Notes under the pieces: model-generated | The model's input: only the letters and a program-made list of their open reading frames with translations | The model's database searches: none | Told to the model about the DNA's origin: nothing | Assembly: GCA_947498705.1 (NCBI GenBank) | Contig: CANMLW010000009.1 | Span: forward strand, 1 to 64,000 | Reading direction: 5' to 3' | Source of the DNA: an uncultured Aquimarina sp. | GTDB taxonomy: Bacteria; Bacteroidota; Bacteroidia; Flavobacteriales; Flavobacteriaceae | DNA: 64,000 bases | Program-made: the position numbers and the translations under genes | Part shown: positions 7,877 through 16,369 of the stretch, one piece after another | How the letters are laid out: each line of letters opens with the position of its first letter | Position numbering within the stretch: the stretch's first letter is position 1

Positions 7877-8950
7877 ATGAAAGCATTTGAATCATACTTA
7901 TTAGGGTCTGTAAAATTAAATAACCGAATTGTTATGGCGCCTTTAACTAGAAGTCGTGCCATTGATAACATACCTAACGAATTAATGAAAACCTATTATT
8001 CGCAACGCGCTACGGCTGGATTAATAATTACTGAAGGTACATCTCCTTCTATAAATGGACTAGGGTACGCTAGAATTCCGGGAGCGTATACTGATTCGCA
8101 AATAGAAGGATGGAAAAACATTGCAGAGGGAGTACATGAAAAAGGAGGAAAAATATTTGTGCAATTAATGCATACCGGAAGAGTATCTTCCTCTTTCAAT
8201 ATACCAAAGGGAGGTAAAATCTTAGCTCCTTCGGCAGTGCAACTTACAACTAATGAGATGTATACAGATCAAAAGGGATTTCAGCCACATGATACTCCCA
8301 ATCCAATGACATTAGAAGAAATTAAAACGACACAGAATGAGTTTGTGATGGCATCAAAAAAATTAATTGATTCTGGGATCGATGGTATAGAATTACATGC
8401 CGCTAATGGGTATTTATTAAATCAGTTTCTAAATCCTAAAACAAATCTTAGAAAAGATGATTATGGAGGGAATTATAAGAACAGAGCTCGTTTCGTATTA
8501 GAATTGGCGCGTAGTGTTGCAAATGAAATTGGAGCAGATAAGGTAGGAATTAGATTTTCTCCTTATGGAGTATTTAATGATATGCTTGGGGATTATGAAG
8601 AATTGGTAGAGGCTTATACATATCTGGCGAATGAATTAAGAAAGTTAGGAATTGCTTATATACATCTTGTTGATCAAATAGATGCTATGGGAGCTCCTGA
8701 GTTTGCTACTGATATTCAGAAAACAATTAAAGATGCTTTTCAAGGAAGCATTATCGTTGGAGGAGGAGTAAATACTATAGAGCAAGCAGAAGATTTGTTG
8801 AATAAAGGATATGATTTGGTATATATAGGACGCCCATATATATCCAATCCGAATATGGTAGAGAAACTAAAAACAAAATCTCCGCTTACTATTCCAAATC
8901 CAGATACTTTCTATACTCCTGGAGAAGTAGGATATACCGATTATGTTTAG
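7877..8950 (+). CDS. Old yellow enzyme family ene-reductase (NADH:flavin oxidoreductase)
   Basis: 357 residues, the usual length for NemA/OYE-type FMN enzymes that reduce activated C=C bonds or nitro groups with NAD(P)H. The N-terminal VMAPLTRSRA, the HTGRVS motif, the substrate-binding ELHAANGYLLNQFLNP and the C-terminal phosphate-binding VGGGVN and YIGRPYISNP are all present. No signal peptide, so cytosolic. It is divergently transcribed from an HxlR-type regulator and carries an operator-like palindrome over its -7 element. This suggests induction by electrophiles that are also its substrates. The start ATG follows a short A-rich leader. Confidence 0.93.
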   Translation: MKAFESYLLGSVKLNNRIVMAPLTRSRAIDNIPNELMKTYYSQRATAGLIITEGTSPSINGLGYARIPGAYTDSQIEGWKNIAEGVHEKGGKIFVQLMHTGRVSSSFNIPKGGKILAPSAVQLTTNEMYTDQKGFQPHDTPNPMTLEEIKTTQNEFVMASKKLIDSGIDGIELHAANGYLLNQFLNPKTNLRKDDYGGNYKNRARFVLELARSVANEIGADKVGIRFSPYGVFNDMLGDYEELVEAYTYLANELRKLGIAYIHLVDQIDAMGAPEFATDIQKTIKDAFQGSIIVGGGVNTIEQAEDLLNKGYDLVYIGRPYISNPNMVEKLKTKSPLTIPNPDTFYTPGEVGYTDYV

Positions 8951-8952
8951 TT

Positions 8953-8990
8953 AAAAAAGTCCTCGAAATGTAAATTGTGAGGACTTTTTT
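8953..8990 (+). terminator. Rho-independent terminator
   Basis: AAAAAAGTCCTC pairs perfectly with GAGGACTTTTTT around a 14-nt loop, immediately after the stop of the ene-reductase gene. Confidence 0.85.
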
Positions 8991-9387
8991 TATTTCAGGT
9001 AAAACATATTAAATATACTATTGCGGGTATATGCATTGAGGTTTAGAGAAAAGATAAATTAGGAATTGTTAAGATGTAAGAATCATTTTTTTAGAATAAA
9101 AAGTATTGACCTTCTGAAACAATACGATTAGAAGTAAAAATAGCCAACTCAAAATGGGTTGGCTATTTTTAGATGTATACTATTTTGACATAATCATGGC
9201 ATAATTTTTTAGGATTTCGATATCTTGATGATTAGGTTATAAACCAAATAAAGTCAGCCCAATCCACAATTGTTTTGTTTTTTACCTCAAGAAATAATCA
9301 TTATCTTGAAAATAATGTATTGCAATCCAAACTTTTTAAACAACCTAGGGTCTAATTAAATAATTAAATCAAACTCAAGCGTATAAA
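8991..9387 (+). other. Intergenic region with a second hairpin, no gene seen
   Basis: About 400 bp without a convincing open frame. The main element is a strong hairpin at 9136-9170 (AAAAATAGCCAAC pairing with GTTGGCTATTTTT) that looks like another terminator although no gene precedes it on the plus strand. The stretch between the two hairpins might be a small RNA or a relic. The rest is probably the promoter region of the sigma factor gene starting at 9388. Confidence 0.4.
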
Positions 9388-9936
9388 TTGAACCAATCAG
9401 ATATAGAAATATTAACTAGGCTTCGTGACGAGAAAACCAGAGAGGATTCTTTTGCAGAGCTAATCGATCTATATCAAGAACGTTTGTATTGGCATATTAG
9501 AAAAATTGTAATCACCCATGACAATGCCAGGGATGTATTACAAAATACTTTTATTCGAATATACCGAGGTGTTCATACTTTTAAAGGTAACAGTAGTTTA
9601 TATACCTGGATGTTTAGAATTGCTTATAATGAATCGATTCGTTTTATAGAAAAAAACAAAAAAGAGATGTATCATTCTATTGATGATGTAAATACAAATT
9701 ACTTAAGAACACTAAAGCAAGATACGTACTTTGATGGCAACGAAGTGCAAATGAGGCTTCATCGTATTTTATCAGGAGTTACAGAAAAACAACGCCAAGT
9801 ATTTCAGATGAAATACTACGATGATTTAAGTTTTAAGCAGATTTCAGAAATAACCAACATTGCAGAAAGCACGTTGAAATCATCTTATTATACGGTTGTA
9901 AAAATTATTGAAAAAAAGATAACACTAGAATTATGA
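9388..9936 (+). CDS. ECF-type RNA polymerase sigma factor
   Basis: 182 residues from a TTG start; no ATG fits better. Region 2 is clear (FAELIDLYQERLYWHIRKI and DNARDVLQNTFIRIYR, then YTWMFRIAYNESI), and region 4 carries the helix-turn-helix (VFQMKYYDDLSFKQISEIT, then ESTLKSSYY). ECF sigma factors direct transcription of specific stress or envelope regulons. The stop overlaps the start of the next gene (ATGA), whose product is a membrane protein resembling an anti-sigma factor. Exported proteins follow downstream, so control of an envelope function is a fair inference. Confidence 0.9.
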   Translation: MNQSDIEILTRLRDEKTREDSFAELIDLYQERLYWHIRKIVITHDNARDVLQNTFIRIYRGVHTFKGNSSLYTWMFRIAYNESIRFIEKNKKEMYHSIDDVNTNYLRTLKQDTYFDGNEVQMRLHRILSGVTEKQRQVFQMKYYDDLSFKQISEITNIAESTLKSSYYTVVKIIEKKITLEL

Positions 9937-10421
9937 AAACAGATCCTAACTTACATAAAAAACACAAAAGTGATTTGGGTTATGACATCCCCGATGGCTT
10001 TTTTAAGGATACGAAGGCTACAATTTTAGAAACTATAAAAGAGGAAAAAACTGTAGAGAAGAAAATTTTCTTTTTGAAAAAACCTGTGTATCAAATTGCT
10101 GCTTCGGTTATAGTATTGTTCGGTATGATGTTTCTTTATAAAATAATAGAAACTAATAACAGTACTGTAGAAATAGAACAAAAAATAGTTAACCAGGTAG
10201 AAGAGGTACCTAATACTATGGAAGACCTTTATATAGAGTCTTTGATGTCAGAAGAAGGATTGGATGGCTTAGTAGACAACTATATTATTACCAATATTTT
10301 GGAGGAAACCAAAGTAAATGTAGAGGACTATGAGGATATGATTATTGATTCTTTTTTATCAGAAGATAGTGAAGTTGATGAACAAATAAACCAGTTTATT
10401 ATGTCAGAAATAGTCTTATAA
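9933..10421 (+). CDS. Putative membrane-bound anti-sigma factor
   Basis: 162 residues. A charged cytosolic N-terminus (1-50) precedes a single membrane segment (about 52-68, QIAASVIVLFGMMFLYKII), followed by an acidic periplasmic part of about 90 residues. No recognisable zinc-finger anti-sigma motif is seen, so the assignment rests on the ATGA overlap with the ECF sigma gene and on topology. Small single-span proteins of this kind next to flavobacterial sigma factors commonly sequester them. The acidic periplasmic repeats (ESLMSEEGLD, DSFLSEDSEVD) might be the sensing part. Confidence 0.6.
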   Translation: MKTDPNLHKKHKSDLGYDIPDGFFKDTKATILETIKEEKTVEKKIFFLKKPVYQIAASVIVLFGMMFLYKIIETNNSTVEIEQKIVNQVEEVPNTMEDLYIESLMSEEGLDGLVDNYIITNILEETKVNVEDYEDMIIDSFLSEDSEVDEQINQFIMSEIVL

Positions 10422-10517
10422 AGTTAAAAATTTTGAAAAAAAATTAAACTAATCCAAACTATTTCAAAAAATGAGGTTCTAAGGTAGTATACAGTAATAA
10501 TTTAAATCTTTAGAATT

Positions 10518-11207
10518 ATGAAAACATTAAAAGTTAAATTAAACAAGTCACTTCACCTCACTATTATTTGGTTGCTTTTTGCTCTGTTAACCGTTTCCAT
10601 AACTTCTGCCCAAACGGCAGATACCAAAAATACAAATGCGGTATCAGATAGTCATTCTGATCTTATCTCAGATGTTACAAAAGGAGGAACAGATCCTATT
10701 CATATTACTGATTTGGTAAATGATAAAAAGAAAGACAAGATTAAAGATCATATAAAAGATGAATCTCACCCGGTAGATCCCGTTCCGGTTACAGATCATA
10801 TAAAAGACAAACCTTCTAAGCATATAACAGATAAAAAACGAGATAAAGTTACTGATCATAAACCTCATCGAAGAATTGTAAAGCATAGACTTAAGAATCA
10901 AGAAGATAAGGTGAGAGATCATCAACCTAACCGAAGAATTGTAAAACATAGGCTTAAGAATCAAGAGGATAAGGTGAGAAATCATAAGCCTAACCGAAGA
11001 ATTGTAAAGCATAGGCTTAAGAATCAAAAAGATAAGGTAAGAGATAGAAAAATCACTGATCGCAAGCCTCATAGAAGAGATATAAAGCACAGAATTAATG
11101 ACCGAAGAGATCAGGTAAGAGATAGAGTTATAGATCGTCATAGAGATAGACAGATAGATAGGATTCGAGATCGAATCTCAGATAAGAGAGGTTTTATAAA
11201 AGATTAA
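10518..11207 (+). CDS. Secreted highly cationic repeat protein
   Basis: 229 residues with a signal peptide ending near TSAQ. The mature part is dominated by Lys, Arg, His and Asp. Its centre holds three near-identical 21-residue repeats with the core RRIVKHRLKNQ, and the C-terminus is Arg/Asp-rich (RDRVIDRHRDRQIDRIRDR). It has no known domain; low complexity with regular charge alternation suggests an extended helix or polyampholyte. The position behind a sigma/anti-sigma pair and before an LTxxQ-repeat protein suggests an envelope-stress product, perhaps one that binds surface polysaccharide or membrane. I do not recognise a named family. Confidence 0.65.
   Translation: MKTLKVKLNKSLHLTIIWLLFALLTVSITSAQTADTKNTNAVSDSHSDLISDVTKGGTDPIHITDLVNDKKKDKIKDHIKDESHPVDPVPVTDHIKDKPSKHITDKKRDKVTDHKPHRRIVKHRLKNQEDKVRDHQPNRRIVKHRLKNQEDKVRNHKPNRRIVKHRLKNQKDKVRDRKITDRKPHRRDIKHRINDRRDQVRDRVIDRHRDRQIDRIRDRISDKRGFIKD
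10857..11045 (+). repeat. Three tandem 63-bp repeats within the cationic protein gene
   Basis: Units start at 10857, 10920 and 10983, each 63 bp (21 codons) and differing at only a few bases. The high DNA identity points to recent expansion or ongoing gene conversion. Confidence 0.85.
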
Positions 11208-11219
11208 AACCATAGTATA

Positions 11220-11251
11220 AAGTTCAGTTTTCTTTTTAGAAGACTGAACTT
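11220..11251 (+). terminator. Hairpin between the cationic-protein and LTxxQ genes
   Basis: AAGTTCAG (11220-11227) pairs with CTGAACTT (11244-11251), with further pairing inside the loop. There is no long T run, so it may be an attenuator or mRNA-stabilising hairpin rather than a full terminator. Confidence 0.45.
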
Positions 11252-11276
11252 AATTAAAACTTTAAATATATAGCAA

Positions 11277-11750
11277 ATGAAACCAGAACTGAAGAACATC
11301 ATTCAATACATAATTGTTTTTTCATGTATCCTTTTTTTGGGAATTTCAAACTTAAATGCTCAAAATAGTTATAAGGTAATCGAAGATATGCTTACCGAGG
11401 AACAAAAGCAGTTACTCAAAAAGGAAAAAGAAACAATAAAAGAAAATCGAGAAAAATTTAAACAAGGGTTGACCAAAGAACAAATAGCAATTTTAAAAGA
11501 TAAAACACTGTCTAAAGACGAAATCAGAAAAAAACTAAAATCATTGTTCTCTAAAGAGCAAAAAGAGATCATTATTAGCCAGGAAAAACGTTTAAGTAGA
11601 ATACGTGACGATTTTAGACGTACACTCACCAATGATCAGGTCAGACAACTTCGAGAACATTCTGACAAGGTACAAAAAACAAGAGATAGAGGAGAATTAA
11701 GAGATAGTGATAGAAGAGAAAGTGATAGAAGAGAAACAGATCAACAGTAA
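11277..11750 (+). CDS. Periplasmic LTxxQ-repeat protein (Spy/CpxP-like)
   Basis: 157 residues with a signal peptide (to about residue 28, LNAQ). The mature protein is wholly helical and contains a recurring motif, LTEEQKQLL, LTKEQIAIL, FSKEQKEII and LTNDQVRQL, matching the LTxxQ signature of Spy/CpxP-type periplasmic chaperones and zinc-resistance-like proteins. The C-terminal 25 residues are a charged Arg/Asp/Glu tail (RDSDRRESDRRE). Spy-like proteins buffer periplasmic unfolding and feed back on envelope-stress regulators. Its place behind the ECF sigma and anti-sigma genes fits that. Assignment to the family is by motif only. Confidence 0.6.
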   Translation: MKPELKNIIQYIIVFSCILFLGISNLNAQNSYKVIEDMLTEEQKQLLKKEKETIKENREKFKQGLTKEQIAILKDKTLSKDEIRKKLKSLFSKEQKEIIISQEKRLSRIRDDFRRTLTNDQVRQLREHSDKVQKTRDRGELRDSDRRESDRRETDQQ

Positions 11751-11766
11751 ATAATATATAATACCT

Positions 11767-12651
11767 ATGAAAAGTTTAACCCCAAAAGCTTATCAATTAT
11801 TAATATTTTTATGCATCATCGGTAATTATCATTGGTCGATTGCACAAGAAATGGAAAATGAAGAAGAGATTGATAACCTACTTGATGAATTGTATTTTGA
11901 TGAAAGCGAATTTGTAAAAGATATTTTAGAACCTTTAAAAAGTAAACACTTTGTATATACCAATATAGCCTATAATAGTAACACTTTTTTTTCTGGAAGA
12001 TCCCTGGCAGAAGACCAATATAATATAACCCCTCAAATTTCATTCTTTCATAAAAAAGGATTTAGCATCAGCACCTCTGGTATTTATTATGAAAAATTGG
12101 ATCCGAATTGGGATGTTACTAATGTTTCAGTAGGGTATAGCAATACCATCGGAAAAAATAAGTTGATTCATTATAATTCTGGATATACCCGTTATTTCTA
12201 TAGTGATGGATGGGATATTTTTGTGAACTCAGTTGATGCAGGCATTGGTATTCGAAATAAAAAACGCTCATTAGGTTTCAAAACAGCGATCAATTATTTA
12301 TTCGGAAAGGATAACTCTTTGCAATGGATTTCTAAAATTTATTCAAACATTGATCTTTTTAGGAATAAAGATTATGTATTTAGTTTTCGTCCGCAAATTA
12401 CTCTTATCGCTGCAGAACAAACCATTGAGTTAAGACAGCAGAGTAGAGACAGTGATTTGTTTCAAACTACATTTCAAGATTATTTCGGGTTATTAAATAC
12501 ACAATTTAAATTGCCCTTGCAATTGGCAACCAATGCTATTGATTTGGAGGTTGCATATACTTTAAATACACCTAATGCTGTTCCACAAGAATCTTCACTA
12601 GATACAACAGGGTTTTTTAGTTTTTCGTTAGGGTATTTGTTAGATTTTTAA
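11767..12651 (+). CDS. Outer-membrane beta-barrel protein, unknown function
   Basis: 294 residues with a signal peptide ending near SIAQ, a short acidic linker (EMENEEEIDNLLDELYFDESE), then regular alternating strands (YTNIAYNSNTFFSGRS, FSISTSGIYYEKL, LGFKTAINYLFG) and an aromatic C-terminus (FSLGYLLDF), as in outer-membrane barrels. The predicted number of strands is about 12-14. It lies 16 bp downstream of the LTxxQ-protein gene and closes the sigma-factor cluster. Substrate or porin activity cannot be told. Confidence 0.7.
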   Translation: MKSLTPKAYQLLIFLCIIGNYHWSIAQEMENEEEIDNLLDELYFDESEFVKDILEPLKSKHFVYTNIAYNSNTFFSGRSLAEDQYNITPQISFFHKKGFSISTSGIYYEKLDPNWDVTNVSVGYSNTIGKNKLIHYNSGYTRYFYSDGWDIFVNSVDAGIGIRNKKRSLGFKTAINYLFGKDNSLQWISKIYSNIDLFRNKDYVFSFRPQITLIAAEQTIELRQQSRDSDLFQTTFQDYFGLLNTQFKLPLQLATNAIDLEVAYTLNTPNAVPQESSLDTTGFFSFSLGYLLDF

Positions 12652-12698
12652 AATAACTTCCCAGCTTTCTTATTTAAGGAATGGTGATTTTAAACACC

Positions 12699-12727
12699 AA
12701 TAACCAACCTATTTTAGATTGGTTATT
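12699..12727. terminator. Bidirectional hairpin between convergent genes
   Basis: AATAACCAA (12699-12707) pairs with TTGGTTATT (12719-12727) around an 11-nt loop, between the plus-strand barrel gene and the minus-strand small gene that ends at 12777. Confidence 0.6.
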
Positions 12728-12776
12728 TGGTATAGGCATACTGTTATTTGTTACTACCTATTTCAAAATCAGTATA

Positions 12777-13010
12777 CTATCTCCAGTAGTTATTTGCTAC
12801 AGAGATAGTCTGAAAATTAACTGCAATTACGTGAGAGGCAGCGGTGAGCCTAGAGGCATCATTTGCATAATCCGGGCGTAATTTTTTTAACACTTCGATA
12901 TCGGGTTGTGTAGATTTAACTCCCATACGAGATAGTTTTATAGCTAATTCAAAACCTTCTTGTGGTGTTTTGGTAATGAGACTGGGTAGCCAAGTTTCTT
13001 TTTGTTCCAT
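12777..13010 (-). CDS. Small hypothetical protein downstream of the YceI-catalase gene
   Basis: 77 residues starting MEQKETWLPSLI. It has no signal peptide or membrane segment, and a predicted helical middle (EGFELAIKLSRMG, DIEVLKKLRPDYAND). It begins only 9 bp after the stop of the YceI-catalase gene on the same strand and is probably translated from the same mRNA. I do not recognise the family. A role alongside the catalase-like protein is inferred from spacing only. Confidence 0.55.
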   Translation of the reverse strand: MEQKETWLPSLITKTPQEGFELAIKLSRMGVKSTQPDIEVLKKLRPDYANDASRLTAASHVIAVNFQTISVANNYWR

Positions 13011-13019
13011 AATGTATAA

Positions 13020-14693
13020 TTATTTTGATCTTTGATTTGCTCTTTTTCTTTCCTGAAGCCTTCTTACAAAAGTAGTGGCATAGGTAGGGGATCTAAACTT
13101 TAAAATAGGGTCGTTAGAAGGAAGAAATCCTGCTTGTAGCACCAATGGATCAAAGTTTTTGGTATCGCAAGTCCCTTCTTTTATAATGTTTGTTATGGTC
13201 AGGGTGGCAGCAACAATTTGCTGATGCTTACCCGTCCACATCGTAGCAGCATCATTTATAGCATCATTTTCGTTGGCGATGGTAATCACCATATCCCAAC
13301 GAAGTGTTGGCTGTTTTTTTAGAAGACTACTCATGTCTTCGTAAAAATCTACTTTTTTGGAAGTATCAATCGCTATGATTTCGTTTTTAGGAATAAAAGA
13401 CCATCTTACCGCAGTGCGTTTCCCATTTTTATCTTCAAGTAAAAAAGTATTGATGCTATTAAATTGATGATTTGCATAATTTTTAAGCTCTTCTTTCGCT
13501 TTATTTTTATAATGAGATTTGTAGTTTTTAAATTCGGGATGTTCTTGCTTTAATTTGTCAAAATCTTCAACCTTACCACTTACTTTAGCTTGCATTAATT
13601 TCAAAAAACCTTCTGGAGTACTCACAGGAAAAAAATCTAAAGTATTCATGCTAAAATTTTGAATAGTACCGTTTGGTAATGCAACCTCAAAGGCCATTCC
13701 GTATTCTCCCGCTTTACTCTCATCTTTTTTTACTCCTCCCTTATGAGAAAAACGACCTACGACTTTTAATGGTTCCTTGTTAAATAATTCACTTTTACTA
13801 TAGTTTTGGATTGCCGGATCGTTTATAGTGATATGTCCATCAAAACAAAATCCAGTGATATGATTACGCCTTTTACCCTCGTGAACCCCAAACTTTTTTT
13901 CGAAAACATCTGCCATTTTTGGAGCCAGTGTAGGGTCTGCTTTAGAATGATCTGGCGATAAGGCCTCAACAACAAAACCAAGGTTAACGGTATCATATAT
14001 AAATTTATCTTTTATCTGATCACTTACAGAAGCCTCTTTGCTATAGTTAATATTATAATCGGTTCTATCAATATTAAATTTGGCACTCATTTTCACTTTT
14101 GTGGTAAACTTTTCCATTCTTACAGGAAATGAGATCTTGTTCGTTACTCCACGAAGCGTTAATTCACCGTGTAGTATATGAGTTGGGTTTACAATGATAT
14201 GTTGCGTATTAGACAGTGGCTTAAAATCTGATTCAAATTCTTCTCTATTTTCACGAGTCCAAGAAGCGTCAAAGTCGGTTACCGAATGTATAATAAATTG
14301 ACCTGTAGGATGATTTTCTATATCCAAAAAATCTCTGGATTTTAAATGATTTAAAAGAATGTCTTTACCATGAGCTTCTTCTTGGTCGTCAAGATCATCT
14401 ACAGTAATTGTACCCATGTCCAGGGTAACAGTACCCCCAACAATACGATCTTCTTTTATGTTAAAATAGCCTTCTTTAATAAAGACTTTTCCATGATGTT
14501 TACCCGTTGGTTTACGGCCAATATAGGTGGTGATACTGCTGGTAGGATCTATAGTAAAACGAGTTACATCTTTTGCAAGTTCATTTTTATGACTAGAGTT
14601 GTTGGAAGTGGTAACTGCATCTTCCTTTTTAATGTTAGTACACGCCGTAAATAAAACTACTAGAAGCGTGGTTAATAAACCGATTTGTTTCAT
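13020..14693 (-). CDS. YceI domain-catalase-like domain fusion lipoprotein
   Basis: 557 residues from the ATG at 14693. The N-terminus is a lipoprotein signal (LLVVLFTACTN). Residues of about 45-250 are a YceI domain, a lipid/isoprenoid-binding lipocalin-like barrel (FTIDPTSSITTYIGRK, HGELTLRGVTNKISF). From about 265 on is a catalase-related peroxidase domain of the SrpA type: the distal His region RNHITGFCFDG, the GRFSHKGG strand, EYGMAFEV, and a C-terminal RSPTY that matches the R-x3-Y proximal heme ligand motif (Tyr near 538). Catalase-like heme proteins with YceI partners occur separately in many bacteria; here they are one chain. The likely site is the periplasmic face of a membrane, and the likely role peroxide or lipid-peroxide handling. 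Confidence 0.8.
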   Translation of the reverse strand: MKQIGLLTTLLVVLFTACTNIKKEDAVTTSNNSSHKNELAKDVTRFTIDPTSSITTYIGRKPTGKHHGKVFIKEGYFNIKEDRIVGGTVTLDMGTITVDDLDDQEEAHGKDILLNHLKSRDFLDIENHPTGQFIIHSVTDFDASWTRENREEFESDFKPLSNTQHIIVNPTHILHGELTLRGVTNKISFPVRMEKFTTKVKMSAKFNIDRTDYNINYSKEASVSDQIKDKFIYDTVNLGFVVEALSPDHSKADPTLAPKMADVFEKKFGVHEGKRRNHITGFCFDGHITINDPAIQNYSKSELFNKEPLKVVGRFSHKGGVKKDESKAGEYGMAFEVALPNGTIQNFSMNTLDFFPVSTPEGFLKLMQAKVSGKVEDFDKLKQEHPEFKNYKSHYKNKAKEELKNYANHQFNSINTFLLEDKNGKRTAVRWSFIPKNEIIAIDTSKKVDFYEDMSSLLKKQPTLRWDMVITIANENDAINDAATMWTGKHQQIVAATLTITNIIKEGTCDTKNFDPLVLQAGFLPSNDPILKFRSPTYATTFVRRLQERKRANQRSK

Positions 14694-14775
14694 AACTAAA
14701 TGATTTTGAGTTTGAAACAAATCTACGCCAGGAATCACCTTATATTTAAGGAGAATAAAATCAATATATGGACAA

Positions 14776-15618
14776 TTAGATCAATCGGTTATTTTTTAGT
14801 TGCTTTCTGAAATCGTTGGGAGAAACTCCAGCGTATTTTTTAAAAACCCGTGTAAAATACAAAGGGTCATTATAACCTAACTCATAAGCGATATCCTTAA
14901 TAGGATAATTGGTGAGAAATAATTGGTTCTTTGCAGCCGCTATTTTTTTCAAATTTACAATGGTTATAAAACTATTTTGAAAATACTTTTTACATAAACG
15001 ATTAAAAGTTGCCAAAGAAACATCTAATTGATCCGCATAGAATTCTGGAGATAATTGTTTTTTAAAATTCTCCTCGATCAACTTTTCTATTTGATACTGA
15101 ATTGTATCTTTTTTTACCATCGATTCATCAAGCTGACTTCTCTTTACTCTAACTGCTTTAATCAAAAATATTTTTAACTGACTAGAAACCATATCCAATT
15201 GCCCAATACTTTTTTGCTGCAGCTCATTCGCAATAGTAAAGCAATTTTCTAATAATTTATTAAATTCTGTTTCTGAACACCTCAACAATGTGTCATTAAA
15301 AAAATTATTAAACAAAACCCCTTGACAACCGATATCTTTTGCGTGAATGTCTATGCAAAAAAAGTCAGGATGAAACTGTATAAAAGTGCCTTTTAGCGTG
15401 CCCTTCAAATTAATTTTCTGATATGGGTAGTAAAATAAAATATTGTGAGTTGTAATAGGTATTTCCTGTTGATCAATAATAATGCAGCCTGCTGCTTTTT
15501 CAAAGAAAAAAACACCATAAAAATTGGGGTGTTCGAAAACAGATGAAATAGTCTCCTCATCAATTGACCTGATGGTTAATATTCGTTCATTTTTTTTATT
15601 GAAAAGAGAATGTTGCAT
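14776..15618 (-). CDS. AraC family transcriptional regulator
   Basis: 280 residues. The N-terminal half is a cupin-like effector domain (VFFFEKAAGCIIIDQQEIPI, ILFYYPYQKINLKGTLKG). The C-terminal 100 residues contain two helix-turn-helix motifs (LDVSLATFNRLCKKYF and PIKDIAYELGYNDPLYFTRVFKKYAGVSPNDFRK), the AraC/XylS hallmark. It is encoded 82 bp upstream of the YceI-catalase gene on the same strand and may regulate it. The effector is not predictable. The start ATG at 15618 is the only good candidate. Confidence 0.9.
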   Translation of the reverse strand: MQHSLFNKKNERILTIRSIDEETISSVFEHPNFYGVFFFEKAAGCIIIDQQEIPITTHNILFYYPYQKINLKGTLKGTFIQFHPDFFCIDIHAKDIGCQGVLFNNFFNDTLLRCSETEFNKLLENCFTIANELQQKSIGQLDMVSSQLKIFLIKAVRVKRSQLDESMVKKDTIQYQIEKLIEENFKKQLSPEFYADQLDVSLATFNRLCKKYFQNSFITIVNLKKIAAAKNQLFLTNYPIKDIAYELGYNDPLYFTRVFKKYAGVSPNDFRKQLKNNRLI

Positions 15619-15849
15619 TCTTGATGGTGTAATTTGTCAGAGACCAAAACGATCAATTAAATATAAACTTATTTATCAAATTTTTGCAATACCATATATC
15701 AATTGTTTGAGAAGAAAATAGTGACTATTTTCTCGCTTCGAGGGGTGGCAATCCAGAAGCTGTTTTGGTTGCAAAAAATGGGTTAAAAAATGTAAACTCC
15801 TGTTAAACAAAATCCTTATTTGTTAAAATTCCATACCTTTGTATCAAGT

Positions 15850-16266
15850 ATGAAAAAGGTATTTCATAAAATAGCGTCCGTTTTATTAGCGACATTAGTG
15901 TTGTTTTCTACATTGTCATTTACTGTAGATATGCATTATTGTGGATCAAGATTGGTAGATGTGGCTTTGTTTAAAGAAGCTAAATCTTGTGGGATGGAGC
16001 AAATGCAAAAGCTCCTTTCTTGTGGAGATACCGTAAAAAAGAAATCTTGCTGCAAGGACAAGCAAGTTGTAATTGAAGGTCAAGACGATTTAAAAGATAC
16101 AGTTACCAAGCTTACCTTGGATCAAGAGGTTTTTGCCACAAGTTATATATATACTTACCAAAATATTGCACCCGATGTAATTTCTTCGATAACTTCATTT
16201 ATTGGGCATTCACCGCCCATACCCGATAAAGACTTTCAGGTACTCTACGAGACTTTTCTTATTTGA
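15850..16266 (+). CDS. HYC_CC_PP family protein
   Basis: 138 residues from the ATG at 15850. An N-terminal hydrophobic segment (FHKIASVLLATLVLFSTLSFTV) is followed by HYCGSRLVD, a CGD/CCKDK cysteine cluster and a SPPIPD motif, the three signatures that name this Bacteroidota family. Cysteine content and position directly upstream of the copper efflux operon suggest periplasmic metal binding, but no biochemical role is established. A TACCTTTG element at 15834-15841 lies so close to the start that the mRNA could be leaderless. Confidence 0.82.
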   Translation: MKKVFHKIASVLLATLVLFSTLSFTVDMHYCGSRLVDVALFKEAKSCGMEQMQKLLSCGDTVKKKSCCKDKQVVIEGQDDLKDTVTKLTLDQEVFATSYIYTYQNIAPDVISSITSFIGHSPPIPDKDFQVLYETFLI

Positions 16267-16369
16267 TTTTTTAAATAGTACAAATACCCAACAGCTTGCT
16301 GTCATGGGAAAGGTATGTTATACTCAATTTGAGTATCAACTATTGTAATTATTTAATAATCAGATCAAA

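Noticed and set aside
10857..11045. 63-bp repeats as a CRISPR array
   Set aside because: The units are contiguous, in frame and coding, with no unique spacers.
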